Shown here piece by piece: positions 34,883 through 43,666 of a stretch of DNA of 64,000 nucleotides. The notes beneath the pieces are model-generated. The model was not told the origin of the DNA, ran no database searches, and saw only the letters and a list, made by a program, of their open reading frames with translations. Numbering within the stretch: the stretch's first letter is position 1; each line of letters starts with the position of its first letter. Origin of the DNA: Marimicrobium sp913061115 (GTDB lineage Bacteria > Pseudomonadota > Gammaproteobacteria > Pseudomonadales > Halieaceae); the NCBI RefSeq assembly GCF_047729875.1, contig NZ_CP159826.1, positions 558,001 to 622,000 of the forward strand, in the 5' to 3' direction. Position numbers and translations under genes: made by a program.

Positions 34883-34906
34883 AAGCCCCTTTTTAGGGGC
34901 TTTTTT
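34883..34906 (+). terminator. Terminator between tRNA-fMet and rimP
   Basis: AAGCCCC, loop TTTTTA, GGGGCTT, then TTTT. It probably ends tRNA transcripts or attenuates entry into the rimP operon. Confidence 0.8.
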
Positions 34907-34929
34907 GTACATGGAGAAAAGAACCGGCA

Positions 34930-35385
34930 GTGGCGAGCAAAGATCAGCAAATTGCGGAGATGTTGCAATCCACTGTGGTTGCATTGGGTTACCAGTTATG
35001 GGGTGTGGAGTACACGCCACAGGGCAGGCACAGTATTGTGCGGGTCTTTATAGACAGCCCTGCAGGCATCTCGGTTGATGACTGCGCTGGTGTCAGTGCA
35101 CAGGTGAGTAGCATTCTGGATGTGGAAGATCCGGTTGCGGGGGAATACACGCTAGAAGTTTCCTCCCCCGGCATGGATCGGCTGTTGTTCAAGCTGGAGC
35201 AGTATTCCGGTTATGTGGGTGAGACGGTGGAGTTGCGTTTACGCAGTGCCTTTGAGGGGCGGCGCAGGTTCAAGGGTATTTTGAAAGGTATTGAGGGTGA
35301 TGAGGTTGTGATTCAGATAGATGATCACGATTTATTGTTGCCTTTCGGCGCGATTGAAAAAGCGCGGGTACAACCCCGCATCTAA
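34930..35385 (+). CDS. rimP: Ribosome maturation factor RimP
   Basis: 151 residues, GTG start at 34930. Needed for 30S subunit maturation. Family marks: GYQLWGVEY, LRVFIDSP-type strand (IVRVFIDSPAGISVDDCA), LEVSSPGMDRLL, followed by the C-terminal SH3-like domain. First gene of the rimP-nusA-infB-rbfA-truB operon. Confidence 0.95.
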   Translation: MASKDQQIAEMLQSTVVALGYQLWGVEYTPQGRHSIVRVFIDSPAGISVDDCAGVSAQVSSILDVEDPVAGEYTLEVSSPGMDRLLFKLEQYSGYVGETVELRLRSAFEGRRRFKGILKGIEGDEVVIQIDDHDLLLPFGAIEKARVQPRI

Positions 35386-35414
35386 ACGCGGCAAGTGAAT
35401 TGGCGAGGCTTGAG

Positions 35415-36908
35415 ATGACGAAAGAAATTCTGTTGGTGGCTGAGGCTGTCTCTAATGAGAAGGGCGTGTCTGAGGACATAATCTTCGAAGCGATAGAGCT
35501 GGCGTTGGCGACGGCGACCCAAAAGCGTTACGACGAAGAGGCGGACATTTTGGTCACTATTGATCGTACTACGGGCGATTATGTTTCCAAGCGTCGCTGG
35601 CTGGTTGTGCCAGATGATGAAATGGCGCTGCTGGGGACTCAGTTCACTACCGAGGAAGCCATAGAGCAGGATCCAAATCTGAAGCCCGGGGACATTTACG
35701 AGGAGGAGGTGGAGAGCATCGCATTTGGCCGCATCGCCGCACAGACTGCCAAGCAAGTGATTATTCAGCGAGTTCGTGACGCTGAGCGCGCACAGGTTGT
35801 TGACCAGTATTTGAGTCGTGTGGGTGAGCTTATTGCCGGTACGGTAAAAAAGGTAACGCGAGACAATGTGATTATTGATATGGGCAGCAACGCCGAAGGT
35901 CTGCTGCCGCGGGATCAATTGGTGGGTCGCGAGACATTCCGAGTTAATGATCGGGTGCGCGCTATTCTTAAGGAAATCAGTACAGAACCTCGGGGCCCGC
36001 AGTTAATTTTGAGCCGCTCATGTACAGAAATGTTGATAGAGTTGTTCAAAATCGAGGTGCCAGAGATTGCTGAGGAAGTCATTCAGATTCGTGCCGCAGC
36101 GCGCGATCCGGGCTCCCGTGCGAAGATCGCTGTAAAAACTAACGACCAGCGTATTGATCCAGTGGGTGCGTGTGTCGGTATGCGCGGATCGCGTGTACAA
36201 GCGGTCTCCAGCGAGCTCGACAACGAGCGTGTCGATATCGTGCTGTGGGATGACAACCCCGCACAATTGGTGATCAATGCCATGGCGCCTGCGGAAGTTG
36301 AGTCCATTGTGGTGGATGAGGACAACCGCACCATGGATGTTGCCGTATCCAAAGACAATCTGGCGCAGGCGATCGGTCGTTCTGGCCAAAATGTGCGTCT
36401 GGCGGCTCAGCTAACCGAATGGACTATTAATGTCATGAGTCTTGAGGATGCTGCTGAGAAGCAGGAAGCGGAGTCCACTGAAGTTATTCAGGTGTTTGTC
36501 GATGCCCTTGATATTGACGAGGATGTGGCCGGAATTTTGGTCGAAGAAGGCTTTGCCACACTGGAAGAAGTGGCCTATGTGCCTCTGGCAGAACTGACTG
36601 CTATTGAAGGGTTCGATGAGGATATCGCAGAGGAACTGCGTGCACGAGCCAAGGGCGCGTTGTTGACCCAGGCCATTGCGTCTGAGGAGGAGGTAGGCTC
36701 GCATGAGCCGGCCGAGGATCTCTTAACCATGGAGGGTATGGATCGCCACTTGGCCTACATCTTAGCTGGTCGTGCGATTGTCACCATGGAAGATTTGGCA
36801 GAGCAGGCGGTGGATGATCTCATGGACATCCCGGAGATGACTGAAGAACGTGCCGGTGAATTGATTATGACTGCAAGGGCACCCTGGTTTGCAGAGGCAG
36901 AAGAGTAA
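35415..36908 (+). CDS. nusA: Transcription termination/antitermination factor NusA
   Basis: 497 residues. N-terminal RNA-polymerase-binding domain (MTKEILLVAEAVSNEKGV), S1 domain (about 135-195), two KH domains (GACVGMRGSRVQAV and AIGRSGQNVRLA) and two C-terminal acidic repeats ending PWFAEAEE. Binds RNA polymerase to modulate pausing, termination and antitermination. ATG at 35415 is chosen; the upstream in-frame TTG at 35400 lies next to the rimP stop. Confidence 0.97.
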   Translation: MTKEILLVAEAVSNEKGVSEDIIFEAIELALATATQKRYDEEADILVTIDRTTGDYVSKRRWLVVPDDEMALLGTQFTTEEAIEQDPNLKPGDIYEEEVESIAFGRIAAQTAKQVIIQRVRDAERAQVVDQYLSRVGELIAGTVKKVTRDNVIIDMGSNAEGLLPRDQLVGRETFRVNDRVRAILKEISTEPRGPQLILSRSCTEMLIELFKIEVPEIAEEVIQIRAAARDPGSRAKIAVKTNDQRIDPVGACVGMRGSRVQAVSSELDNERVDIVLWDDNPAQLVINAMAPAEVESIVVDEDNRTMDVAVSKDNLAQAIGRSGQNVRLAAQLTEWTINVMSLEDAAEKQEAESTEVIQVFVDALDIDEDVAGILVEEGFATLEEVAYVPLAELTAIEGFDEDIAEELRARAKGALLTQAIASEEEVGSHEPAEDLLTMEGMDRHLAYILAGRAIVTMEDLAEQAVDDLMDIPEMTEERAGELIMTARAPWFAEAEE

Positions 36909-36961
36909 CCTGAGATTGCACGATTAATTGCGCTACGACAGGATACCAAGGAGAGTATTGA

Positions 36962-39628
36962 ATGGGTCAGGTGACAGTAAAGCAGCTCGCTGAAGTGGTA
37001 GGCGCCTCCTCGGAGCGCCTTTTGGCACAGATGAGAGAAGCGGGATTGCCTCACACGGGGGCAGAACAAGCTGTGTCTGATGAGGATAAGCAGACACTGC
37101 TGACTTACCTGAAGCAAAGTCATGGGGAGCCAGCGGATGCCCCCAAGCGAATTACGTTAAAGCGAAAGACTATTAGTACCTTACGGACCTCCGCGTCGCA
37201 GGGTAGAAAAACCGTCAATGTCGAAGTGCGAAAGAAACGTACCTATGTAAAACGCGATTCGGAAGAGTTGGTTGATGCAGAGGTGCCCGTTGATGGTGAT
37301 TTGGCAGAACATGATCAGGAAGTCATTGTAGAAGTAGAAGACGTGTCTGCCCAGGCCGTGGCGGAATTAGAAGCTCAGGAAGCGGCGGCAGCTGAGCGTG
37401 AGCAACTCGCGGCGGCGGTGACCGAGTTAGAGGCCAGCGCGGAGGAAGATCCGGCTAATCTGGACCCAGAGGTACTGCGACAGCGGGCAGCGGCGCGCCG
37501 CAAGCTCAAGGAAGCCAATGAAGCTGTGTCCCGCCGGGATGCAGCTGATGCCCGCAAGGCAGCTGAAGATCAGATCAAGGCTGAAACGCTGGCTGCTAGC
37601 GAGGAGAAAGCGAAAGAGAGTGGCAAGCGACCGAAGCGTCTTCATGAGGTGCCATCTGCCGCACCTGGCGGGGATAACGATAGCCGCAAGCCTCGCAATA
37701 AGCTGGCTCGTAATTCACCCGCTGGTCGGGGTAAGCAGCGTAATCACAATTTATCTCTGGCGGATTTGGATTCTGAACCGGGAGCGGGTCGCCGTCGCGG
37801 TGGTCGTAAGAAAATCAGAACCTCGCACGAAGAACATTCCAAGCACGGGTTTGAAATGCCAACGGAAAGAAAAATGCAGCAAGTGGAAATTATGGATATG
37901 AATTCCATTGCCGATCTTGCGCAGCAGATGTCAGTTAAGACCGGAGCCGTCATCAAAGAGTTGATGAAACTCGGTGTGATGGCAAATATCAACCAGATGA
38001 TTGATCAGGATACTGCGACGTTATTGGTGGAAGAATTTGGTCACGGCTTCAAACTTGTCAGCGCTGATGCGTTGGAGGAAAAGCTTGAGGAAGCCCTGTC
38101 ACAGCGCGAAGGTATTGAAGAATCTCGGGCGCCAGTGGTTACCGTAATGGGGCATGTGGACCACGGTAAGACGTCGTTGCTCGATTACATTCGCAAGAGT
38201 CAGGTAGCGTCGGGCGAGGCTGGAGGCATTACTCAGCATATCGGCGCCTACCACGTGGAAACCGACCGCGGCATGATTTCGTTTCTCGATACACCGGGGC
38301 ACGCCGCGTTTACTGCGATGCGTGCGCGTGGAGCCAAAAGTACAGATATTGTGATTCTGGTTGTCGCTGCAGATGACGGTGTTATGCCTCAGACTGAAGA
38401 AGCAGTCAAACACGCCAAGGCCGCTAATGTGCCTATTATTGTTGCGGTTAATAAGATTGACAAAGAGGGTGTGGATCCCGAGCGCATCAAGAGTGAATTG
38501 GCCGCCAAAGATGTCATACCCGAAGAGTGGGGAGGAGATACACAATTTATTCATGTTTCGGCTCAAACCGGTGAAGGCGTGGACGGTCTGCTTGATGCGA
38601 TATTGCTACAGTCGGAACTGTTGGAACTGACCGCTGCGCGCGATATACCTGCACAAGGTATTGTGATCGAATCCCGTCTGGACAAAGGGCGTGGACCTGT
38701 CGCATCGCTATTGATTCAAAGTGGCACACTGCGCAAGGGCGACATCGTTCTTGCTGGCCTGCAGTTCGGACGAGTGCGCGCCATGATGGATGAAAATGGT
38801 CAGGTAATCGATGAGGCGGGCCCCAGCATACCTGTAGAAATTTTGGGTCTGGATGCTGCTCCTGCGGCAGGTGATTTGTTTGCGGTTGTCGAGAGTGAAA
38901 AGCATGCTCGTGAGGTCGCCGATTTCCGACAGGAAAAGACGCGCAATATGAAAATACAGCGTCAGCAGGCCGCCAAACTGGATAACATGTTTGATAGCAT
39001 GACGGCAGTTGGTAGGAAAACGCTCAATGTGGTGGTCAAGGCAGATGTAAGGGGTTCGCTGGAGGCCATTCAGTCGGCTCTCCTCGAGATCGGGAACGAC
39101 GAGGTTCAAGTGAATATTATCACTGGCGGTGTCGGCGGCATCACTGAGACAGACGTCAATTTGGCAGTAACTTCCAGTGCGGTTGTGTTCGGTTTCAATG
39201 TGCGAGCGGACAATGCAGCGCGAAGGTTGGTGGAAGCTGAAGTCATTGACATGCGTTATTACAATGTCATTTACGATTTGATCGACGATGTGAAGGCAGC
39301 TCTGACAGGCATGTTAGCGCCTGAATTGAGAGAAAATATTGTGGGTATCGCCGAGGTCCGGGACGTATTCAGTTCGCCCAAGTTTGGCCAGATTGCGGGT
39401 TGTATGGTGATCGAGGGAACCGTTCATCGTTCCAAGCCCATCCGCGTGCTGCGCGACAGTGTGGTGATTTATCAGGGCGAGTTGGAATCATTGCGTCGTT
39501 TCAAGGATGACGCCAATGAAGTGCGTAATGGCACGGAATGTGGAATCGGTGTGAAGAACTACACTGATGTCAAAGCGGGTGACCTCATCGAAGTCTATGA
39601 AGTCAAGGAGATAGCCCGCTCTCTTTAA
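36962..39628 (+). CDS. infB: Translation initiation factor IF-2
   Basis: 888 residues. N-terminal IF2_N module (VTVKQLAEVVGASSERLLAQ), a long charged Ala/Glu/Arg linker, a second IF2_N-like module (MNSIADLAQQMSVKTGAVIK), then the GTPase with G1 GHVDHGKT, G3 DTPGHAAF and G4 NKID, and domains II-IV ending in the fMet-tRNA-binding C2 domain. Directs initiator tRNA to the 30S subunit. AAGGAG precedes the ATG. Confidence 0.97.
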   Translation: MGQVTVKQLAEVVGASSERLLAQMREAGLPHTGAEQAVSDEDKQTLLTYLKQSHGEPADAPKRITLKRKTISTLRTSASQGRKTVNVEVRKKRTYVKRDSEELVDAEVPVDGDLAEHDQEVIVEVEDVSAQAVAELEAQEAAAAEREQLAAAVTELEASAEEDPANLDPEVLRQRAAARRKLKEANEAVSRRDAADARKAAEDQIKAETLAASEEKAKESGKRPKRLHEVPSAAPGGDNDSRKPRNKLARNSPAGRGKQRNHNLSLADLDSEPGAGRRRGGRKKIRTSHEEHSKHGFEMPTERKMQQVEIMDMNSIADLAQQMSVKTGAVIKELMKLGVMANINQMIDQDTATLLVEEFGHGFKLVSADALEEKLEEALSQREGIEESRAPVVTVMGHVDHGKTSLLDYIRKSQVASGEAGGITQHIGAYHVETDRGMISFLDTPGHAAFTAMRARGAKSTDIVILVVAADDGVMPQTEEAVKHAKAANVPIIVAVNKIDKEGVDPERIKSELAAKDVIPEEWGGDTQFIHVSAQTGEGVDGLLDAILLQSELLELTAARDIPAQGIVIESRLDKGRGPVASLLIQSGTLRKGDIVLAGLQFGRVRAMMDENGQVIDEAGPSIPVEILGLDAAPAAGDLFAVVESEKHAREVADFRQEKTRNMKIQRQQAAKLDNMFDSMTAVGRKTLNVVVKADVRGSLEAIQSALLEIGNDEVQVNIITGGVGGITETDVNLAVTSSAVVFGFNVRADNAARRLVEAEVIDMRYYNVIYDLIDDVKAALTGMLAPELRENIVGIAEVRDVFSSPKFGQIAGCMVIEGTVHRSKPIRVLRDSVVIYQGELESLRRFKDDANEVRNGTECGIGVKNYTDVKAGDLIEVYEVKEIARSL

Positions 39629-39652
39629 GCGGTGTTGTAATGAGTATGATTA

Positions 39653-40051
39653 ATGGCTAAAGAATACGCCAGGACACAACGCGTCGCCGACTATCTGCAG
39701 CGTGAGTTGGCTTTGCTGATTCAGCACCAAGTGCGAGACCCTCGTGTTGGTATGGTCAGCATTACTGGCGTCGACGTGAGTCGGGACCTCGGCCATGCCA
39801 AGGTCTACTACACGGCGCTGGACAGTAATTCGAGCGAGGATGCGAGTGAGTCTACCGAGGTGCTAAACAAGGCCTCTGGCTTCTTGCGCAGTCAGCTGTC
39901 CAAGGACAGCAATATGCGTACTGTGCCGAATCTGCGGTTTTATTTTGACGGCAGTGTGGGTCGCGGCCGTAGTTTAGAAGACTTGATCCAGCGCGCGACA
40001 GATGCAGACCGAGAGTTAGGCCTGCACAATGATGACGAGTCGAAGAGCTAG
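39653..40051 (+). CDS. rbfA: 30S ribosome-binding factor RbfA
   Basis: 132 residues with the KH-like fold of RbfA: RTQRVADYLQRELALLIQHQ, VRDPRVGMVSITGVDVSRDL, HAKVYYT and PNLRFYFDGSVGRGR. Late 16S rRNA maturation and cold adaptation factor. 24 bases after infB and 3 bases before truB. Confidence 0.96.
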   Translation: MAKEYARTQRVADYLQRELALLIQHQVRDPRVGMVSITGVDVSRDLGHAKVYYTALDSNSSEDASESTEVLNKASGFLRSQLSKDSNMRTVPNLRFYFDGSVGRGRSLEDLIQRATDADRELGLHNDDESKS

Positions 40052-40054
40052 CGG

Positions 40055-40984
40055 ATGGCCAGGGTTCGCCGTGGGCGCCCGGTGGATGGCATTCTACTGC
40101 TGGACAAACCCCTAGGGGTTAGTTCGAATCATGCATTGCAGAGCGTTAAGCGACTGTATGAGGCCGCCAAGGCTGGCCATACCGGCAGTCTTGATCCGCT
40201 AGCCACTGGCGTGTTGCCACTGTGCTTTGGTGAGGCAACCAAGTTTTCTCAGTATTTGCTGGATGCAGACAAAGCCTACGAGAGTACATTCGTGCTCGGT
40301 ACCGTCACCGATACGGGTGATGCAGAAGGGCGGGTGCTGGAAGATAAAGATGCCAGCGGCGTGACAGAGAGTGACGTTATTACAGCATTGCAAGCCTTCG
40401 AGGGCGAGATAGAACAGATTCCCTCGATGTTTTCTGCCATCAAGCAGGGCGGGCAGCCCCTTTACAAGTTAGCGCGTAAGGGTCTGGAGGTGGAGCGCAA
40501 ACCGCGCTCTGTGGTCATAAAGACGCTACAGCTGCGCGCTTTCCGTGGCGGTGAAAGGCCTGAGGCGGATATTTACCTGGAGTGCAGCAAGGGTACCTAT
40601 GTGAGATCGCTGGCGGAGGATCTCGGTCGCGCAATCGGCTGCGGTGCCTTTGTTAGCGCGTTGCGGCGAACCAGGGCGGGACCGTTTGGAATTGAAGACA
40701 GTATGACCCTGAGCGGCCTTGAAGCACTGAAGGGTACCGGTGAGTCTGGCGTGCTGGACACGCTTTTATTGCCCACGGATGCCGCCTTGGGGGCACTGCC
40801 GCTGGTTCGCCTCAGTGAATCCAGCGGTTTTTACATGCGCCAGGGTCAGCCGGTAATGGTGTCAAATGGCCCCCGAGATGGTATTGTGCGCGTCGCCCTC
40901 GACTCGGGAGAGTTTTTGGGGGTTGGAGAAATGTTGGATGACGGGCGAGTAGCGCCGCGTCGTCTGATTGTCACCGGGAGGTGA
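40055..40984 (+). CDS. truB: tRNA pseudouridine(55) synthase TruB
   Basis: 309 residues. Catalytic region GHTGSLDPLATGVLPLC with the active Asp, GEATKFSQYLLDADKAYE, and the C-terminal PUA-type region. Makes pseudouridine 55 in the T loop of elongator tRNAs. Followed by a terminator at 40991-41016. Confidence 0.96.
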   Translation: MARVRRGRPVDGILLLDKPLGVSSNHALQSVKRLYEAAKAGHTGSLDPLATGVLPLCFGEATKFSQYLLDADKAYESTFVLGTVTDTGDAEGRVLEDKDASGVTESDVITALQAFEGEIEQIPSMFSAIKQGGQPLYKLARKGLEVERKPRSVVIKTLQLRAFRGGERPEADIYLECSKGTYVRSLAEDLGRAIGCGAFVSALRRTRAGPFGIEDSMTLSGLEALKGTGESGVLDTLLLPTDAALGALPLVRLSESSGFYMRQGQPVMVSNGPRDGIVRVALDSGEFLGVGEMLDDGRVAPRRLIVTGR

Positions 40985-40990
40985 CGCGAA

Positions 40991-41025
40991 CCTGTCTGTA
41001 AATCTGCACGGACAGGCTCTTTTAT
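40991..41025 (+). terminator. Terminator after truB
   Basis: CCTGTC (40991-40996) and GACAGG (41011-41016) with a 14-base loop, followed by CTCTTTTATT. Confidence 0.7.
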
Positions 41026-41076
41026 TCATGAAGGGTGGTACGCCACCTAAGGCAGATTAAGCAAGAGGAAAGAGCA

Positions 41077-41346
41077 ATGGCATTACATGTAGAAAAGAAA
41101 GCAGAGATTGTAAAAGAATATCAGGTGGCCGACGGCGATACTGGTTCCCCAGAGGTACAGGTAGCACTGCTGACCGCGAATATTGAGCAGTTGCAGGGGC
41201 ACTTCAAAACGCATTCACATGACCACCACTCCCGCCGAGGTCTGATCAGGATGGTTAACCAGCGTCGCAAGTTGCTGGACTACCTCAAGCGCAAGAGTGT
41301 TCCGCGTTACAGTGATCTGATTAAGCGACTTGGCCTACGTAGATAG
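41077..41346 (+). CDS. rpsO: 30S ribosomal protein S15
   Basis: 89 residues, the usual length. DTGSPEVQVALLT, HFKTHSHDHHSRRGLI and VNQRRKLLDYLKRK are the S15 signatures. The ATG at 41077 has AAGAGGAAAGAG upstream. S15 binds the central domain of 16S rRNA; in E. coli it represses its own translation. Followed by pnp, the standard order. Confidence 0.97.
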   Translation: MALHVEKKAEIVKEYQVADGDTGSPEVQVALLTANIEQLQGHFKTHSHDHHSRRGLIRMVNQRRKLLDYLKRKSVPRYSDLIKRLGLRR

Positions 41347-41411
41347 GCCACACCCTTGCCGGGGCGCTCATGGGAACGTCTCGGTGTCATTTTGAGAATT
41401 GGAGAATTAAA

Positions 41412-43544
41412 GTGAATCCAGTAACTAAAACATTCCAGTACGGTGGCCAGACTGTCACTTTGGAGACTGGTCGTATTGCTCGGCAAGCAAGTGGAGCCGT
41501 CTTGGTGACCGTTGAGAACACTTCTGTGTTGTGCACCGTGGTTGCGGAAAAAACCGAGCGACCAGGCCGCGATTTCTTCCCGTTGGCAGTTCATTATCAA
41601 GAAAAAGCCTATGCGGTAGGTAGAATACCCGGTGGCTTCTTTAAGCGTGAAGCCCGTCCTAGTGAAAAAGAGACACTGACGTCTCGTCTGATCGATCGTC
41701 CGATCCGTCCCTTGTTTCCAAAGGGCTTTATGAACGAAGTGCAAGTTATCTGTACCGTTATGTCTGCGGATAAGCATATCGATCCTGATATCCCTGCGAT
41801 GATTGGCACGTCTGCCGCGTTGGCAATTTCCGGCTGCCCATTCAATGGTCCAATCGGCGGAGCTCGGGTTGGCTTTAATGAAGCCCAAGGCTACTTCCTT
41901 AACCCCACCTACGCACAGTTGGCAGATAGCAAGTTGGACATGATTGTCGCTGGCACGAAGGATGCAGTGCTGATGGTTGAGTCTCAGGCTCAGGAATTGA
42001 GCGAAGACCAAATGTTGGGCGCGGTACTGTTTGCACACCAGGAAATGCAGGCGGTTATTCAGGCGATCAATGAATTGGTTGCTGAAGCAGGCAAACCTCG
42101 CTGGGAGTGGAAACTTCCCGATGTCGATGAAGCATTAATGACGGCTGTTGAAGATCAGGTCAAGGTTGATTTGGGCGAAGCATACCGTATCACCGAGAAG
42201 GCAGTTCGTTACGAGCGTGTCAGTGGAATTCGCGCTGCGGCAATAGCGGCGCTGGCTGTGGAGGGAGGCCCTTCTACAGACGAAGTGAAGAACATCTTCA
42301 AGAAAATTGAAAAGAGTTTGGTACGCAAACGCATTTTGTCTGGCGAACCGCGTATTGACGGCCGTGATACGCGCACTGTGCGTCCCATCGCGTGTGAGGT
42401 TGACGTACTCTCCAAGGTTCACGGTAGTGCTCTGTTTACACGTGGCGAGACACAGGCTATTGGCGCGGTAACACTCGGTTCTACGCGTGACTCTCAGATA
42501 ATCGATGCGTTGGAAGGCGAGCGTAGAGATCCCTTTATGCTGCACTACAATTTCCCTCCGTATTCTGTCGGTGAAGCAGGTCGTGTTGGCTTTACAAATC
42601 GTCGCGAAGTGGGTCATGGTCGTTTAGCGCGTCGTGGTCTGACCGCTGTTCTGCCGACCAATGAGGATTTTCCCTACACTATTCGTGTCGTCTCAGAGAT
42701 TACGGAGTCTAATGGCTCCAGCTCCATGGCCTCGGTTTGTGTTGGTTCCCTGGCATTGATGGCTGCAGGCGTACCCTTGAAAGCGCCCGTTGCCGGCATC
42801 GCGATGGGTCTGGTAAAAGAAGGTAACCAGTTTGCTGTGCTTACCGATATATTAGGTGATGAAGATCACCTTGGTGATATGGATTTTAAAGTGGCAGGAA
42901 CTGCAGAGGGTGTGACTGCGCTGCAGATGGACATCAAGATTGAAGGCATCAATGAGCAGATCATGGAAGTCGCATTGGAACAGGCACAGGTTGCCCGTTT
43001 GCACATCTTGGGCCAGATGAATGAAGTGCTGCCATCAGCTCGTACCGTAACATCTGAAAATGCTCCTAGCATGACCACACTCAAAGTTGATTCCGATAAA
43101 ATCCGGGATATCATCGGCAAAGGTGGTGCGATGATCCGATCAATCACTGAGCAGTCCGGTGCGACGGTCGATATTGATGACGATGGTACTGTGCGTATCT
43201 TTGGTCAGGATCAGGCTTCGCGAGATGCGGCAGTGGCTTTGGTTGAAGAGATTACAGCAGAAGCAGAAATTGGGGCAGTGTATGAAGGAACGGTTGCACG
43301 TATCGTAGACTTTGGCGCCTTCATTAACATCCTGCCAGGTAAGGATGGACTAGTACACATTTCGCAGATTGCGAATGAGCGTGTGGAGAATGTGTCTGAC
43401 CATCTTAAGGAAGGTGAAGTTGTGCGAGTCAAAGTGCTGGATGTAGATCAGCGTGGCCGTATCAAGCTTTCTATCAAGGAGTTACTTGAGGACGAGGCTT
43501 CTACTGCTGAGGAATCTCCGGCGGCACAGGAAGCGTCTGAGTAA
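41412..43544 (+). CDS. pnp: Polyribonucleotide nucleotidyltransferase (PNPase)
   Basis: 710 residues. Two RNase PH domains (with GRDFFPLAVHYQEK, FFKREARPSEKE in the first; ALFTRGETQAIGAVTLG in the second), KH domain (IRDIIGKGGAMIRSI) and S1 domain (GTVARIVDFGAFINILPGKD). Phosphorolytic 3'-5' exoribonuclease of the degradosome. GTG at 41412 with GGAGAATTAAA upstream is the natural start. Confidence 0.97.
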   Translation: MNPVTKTFQYGGQTVTLETGRIARQASGAVLVTVENTSVLCTVVAEKTERPGRDFFPLAVHYQEKAYAVGRIPGGFFKREARPSEKETLTSRLIDRPIRPLFPKGFMNEVQVICTVMSADKHIDPDIPAMIGTSAALAISGCPFNGPIGGARVGFNEAQGYFLNPTYAQLADSKLDMIVAGTKDAVLMVESQAQELSEDQMLGAVLFAHQEMQAVIQAINELVAEAGKPRWEWKLPDVDEALMTAVEDQVKVDLGEAYRITEKAVRYERVSGIRAAAIAALAVEGGPSTDEVKNIFKKIEKSLVRKRILSGEPRIDGRDTRTVRPIACEVDVLSKVHGSALFTRGETQAIGAVTLGSTRDSQIIDALEGERRDPFMLHYNFPPYSVGEAGRVGFTNRREVGHGRLARRGLTAVLPTNEDFPYTIRVVSEITESNGSSSMASVCVGSLALMAAGVPLKAPVAGIAMGLVKEGNQFAVLTDILGDEDHLGDMDFKVAGTAEGVTALQMDIKIEGINEQIMEVALEQAQVARLHILGQMNEVLPSARTVTSENAPSMTTLKVDSDKIRDIIGKGGAMIRSITEQSGATVDIDDDGTVRIFGQDQASRDAAVALVEEITAEAEIGAVYEGTVARIVDFGAFINILPGKDGLVHISQIANERVENVSDHLKEGEVVRVKVLDVDQRGRIKLSIKELLEDEASTAEESPAAQEASE

Positions 43545-43574
43545 ATCATCGTCTAAGCCTTTTTGGGGCTGACA

Positions 43575-43608
43575 AAGGGATGTGCTGTTAGGCACGTCCC
43601 TTTTTTTT
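43575..43608 (+). terminator. Terminator after pnp
   Basis: GGGATGTGC, loop TGTTAG, GCACGTCCC, then eight T residues. A 9-pair stem including one G-T pair. Confidence 0.92.
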
Positions 43609-43666
43609 ATCAAGATTTTTTGTCAGCCTCAAGCTGAATGAGATTGTTGTGTGATGCCGGGGCGGC